Of a DNA stretch of 64,000 bases, positions 62,739-64,000 are shown in pieces. Source of the DNA: Mycobacteroides immunogenum (GTDB taxonomy: Bacteria; Actinomycetota; Actinomycetes; Mycobacteriales; Mycobacteriaceae); the NCBI RefSeq assembly GCF_001605725.1, contig NZ_CP011530.1, positions 1,798,001 through 1,862,000 on the forward strand, read 5' to 3'. Under the pieces are notes generated by a model. That model ran no database searches. It had not been told where the DNA came from and saw only the letters and a program-made list of their open reading frames with translations. The translations under genes and the position numbers were made by a program. How positions within the stretch are numbered: position 1 is the first letter of the stretch; each line of letters opens with the position of its first letter.

Positions 62739-64000
62739 ATGCGTAAAAAGGATGCTTACACCGATTCCGACCGCGAACGCGTCGTCACCGAGTCACCCAA
62801 GACCGCGGCCGTCGTCGACATTCCCGCTTCGGAGTACCGGACCGACTTCGCGCGGGACCGGGCGCGCGTCTTGCACAGTGCCGCGTTTCGGCGGCTGGCC
62901 GACAAGACGCAGGTGGTGGGTCCGCGTGAGGGTGACACGCCACGCACCCGCTTGACGCACTCGGTGGAGGTCGCCCAGATCGGCCGGGGTATCGCCACCG
63001 GGCTGGGTGCCGACCCGGACCTTGTCGATCTGGCCGGACTGGCCCACGACATCGGCCATCCGCCGTATGGGCACAACGGTGAGCGCGCCCTCGATGAGGT
63101 GGCGGTGGACTGCGGCGGGTTCGAGGGCAATGCCCAGAACCTGCGCATCCTGACCCGGCTGGAACCGAAAGTCGTTGATGCCGACGGCAACAGCGCGGGG
63201 CTGAATCTGACCCGGGCCGCCCTGGATGCGGCGACCAAATATCCGTGGTTACGCCCGCCGGGCGGCGGAAAATTCGGCGCCTACGACGATGAGGTCGACG
63301 CGTTGGGCTGGGTGCGGGCTGGGGCGCCGCCCCGTCGCCGCTGCCTGGAAGCGCAGATCATGGATTGGTCCGACGATGTCGCCTATTCGGTGCATGACGT
63401 CGAGGACGGCGTGATCTCCGGCCGTATCGATCTGCGCGTGCTGGCCTCGCCGGGGGAGGCCCAGGTACTCGCCGAGCTGGGAGTGCGGTCGTTCGGCGGC
63501 CTGGAGCAGGGTGCGCTGGAGGAGGCCGCAGCGCGGTTGGCGATGTTGCCGGTGGTCGCGGCAATCGGCCCGTATGACGGCACCTTGAGCGCGTCGACCA
63601 GCCTCAAGCGACTGACCAGCGAGTTGGTGGGCAGGTTCGCCTCGGCGGCGATCGGTGCCACCCGCGACGTGGCAGGCGATGGGCCGCTGATCCGTTTCGA
63701 GGCCGAGCTGACCGTGCCCGAGGTGGTTGCCGCCGAGGTGGCGGTGCTGAAAATGCTTGCGCTGCAGTTCATCATGTCCGATCCGAAGCACATCGCGGTG
63801 CAGACGCGTCAGCGTGAACGCATTCACCGGGTGGCGCGCTGGCTGGCGGAGGGGGCCCCGGCCACCCTGGACCCGGTCTTCCTGCCCGCCTTCGAGGCAG
63901 CGGCCGACGACGCGGCCCGCACCCGGGTGGTCGTTGACCAGATCGCGTCGTACACCGAGAGCCGTCTGGAGCGTGTGGACCGCGATAGCCTGGGTGTTCA
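62739..64000 (+). CDS. dgt: deoxyguanosinetriphosphate triphosphohydrolase-like protein (partial at right edge)
   Basis: 420 codons before the window ends; the family is about 430, so only a short C-terminus is missing. HD-domain motifs: [17 protein letters not shown] (His), [18 protein letters not shown] (HD) and [15 protein letters not shown] (Asp). It hydrolyses dGTP or related dNTPs to nucleoside and triphosphate. Starts at ATG 62739, divergent from the TPM gene. Matches Rv2344c by position. Confidence 0.92.
   Translation, partial: MRKKDAYTDSDRERVVTESPKTAAVVDIPASEYRTDFARDRARVLHSAAFRRLADKTQVVGPREGDTPRTRLTHSVEVAQIGRGIATGLGADPDLVDLAGLAHDIGHPPYGHNGERALDEVAVDCGGFEGNAQNLRILTRLEPKVVDADGNSAGLNLTRAALDAATKYPWLRPPGGGKFGAYDDEVDALGWVRAGAPPRRRCLEAQIMDWSDDVAYSVHDVEDGVISGRIDLRVLASPGEAQVLAELGVRSFGGLEQGALEEAAARLAMLPVVAAIGPYDGTLSASTSLKRLTSELVGRFASAAIGATRDVAGDGPLIRFEAELTVPEVVAAEVAVLKMLALQFIMSDPKHIAVQTRQRERIHRVARWLAEGAPATLDPVFLPAFEAAADDAARTRVVVDQIASYTESRLERVDRDSLGV

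Noticed and set aside
1..64000. CRISPR arrays, rRNA or tRNA genes
   Set aside because: No regularly spaced repeats and no tRNA or rRNA-like segments were noticed when reading the window.

Overview
The window looks like chromosomal DNA from a rapidly growing mycobacterium, most likely the Mycobacteroides abscessus/chelonae group. This is inferred from high GC, dense operons with 4-base ATGA/GTGA overlaps, many TANNNT -10 boxes 6-7 bases before a start codon (leaderless mRNAs), Mce/YrbE transporters, and gene order recalled from M. tuberculosis (trehalase-Rv2401A-subI-cysTWA; sirA-cysH-che1; hemN; hrcA-dnaJ2; phoH-ybeY-CBS-era-amiA2-recO-uppS; zur-smtB; glyS). No database search was run.

Layout. 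1-10.2 kb: a partial DUF899 gene, a nitronate monooxygenase, a GH15 trehalase-type enzyme, two tandem LppR-like lipoproteins, and a convergent five-gene minus-strand operon whose upstream four genes encode little-studied envelope proteins with paired WH/PPH motifs and a His/Met-rich segment. 10.2-20.7 kb: sulfur assimilation, as a sulfate importer operon (subI-cysTWA) facing a reduction operon (sirA-cysH-cysD-cysN-sirB). Each begins with a tiny peptide gene ending in clustered Cys codons, which fits cysteine-sensing attenuation. 20.7-34.9 kb: conserved housekeeping genes (hemW, hrcA, dnaJ2, rsmE, phoH, ybeY, CNNM/CBS protein, era, amidase, recO, uppS, zur, smtB). They are interrupted between era and the amidase by a 1.0-kb cassette with 60-bp inverted repeats and one nuclease-like gene.

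35.3-57.7 kb is the standout: 22 same-strand genes with almost no gaps, placed between smtB-zur and glyS (neighbours in M. tuberculosis). They sit behind a near-consensus promoter carrying a Fur-family palindrome, most likely a Zur box. The genes combine a His-rich membrane protein, two acyltransferase-like proteins, an NAD-dependent epimerase-type enzyme, a membrane desaturase, a diaminobutyrate aminotransferase/decarboxylase pair (predicted to make 1,3-diaminopropane), an ACP with an acyl-AMP ligase, an ABC exporter, a full YrbE2-Mce6 system and a ferritin-like protein. The inferred job is synthesis, export and possibly re-uptake of a diaminopropane-based lipid during zinc starvation. 57.8-64 kb: glyS, a class-III aminotransferase, a TPM-domain membrane protein and the start of dgt.

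The annotation is from sequence reading alone. Functions named by family are usually firm; roles in the 22-gene cluster, the minus-strand envelope operon and the inverted-repeat cassette are inference.
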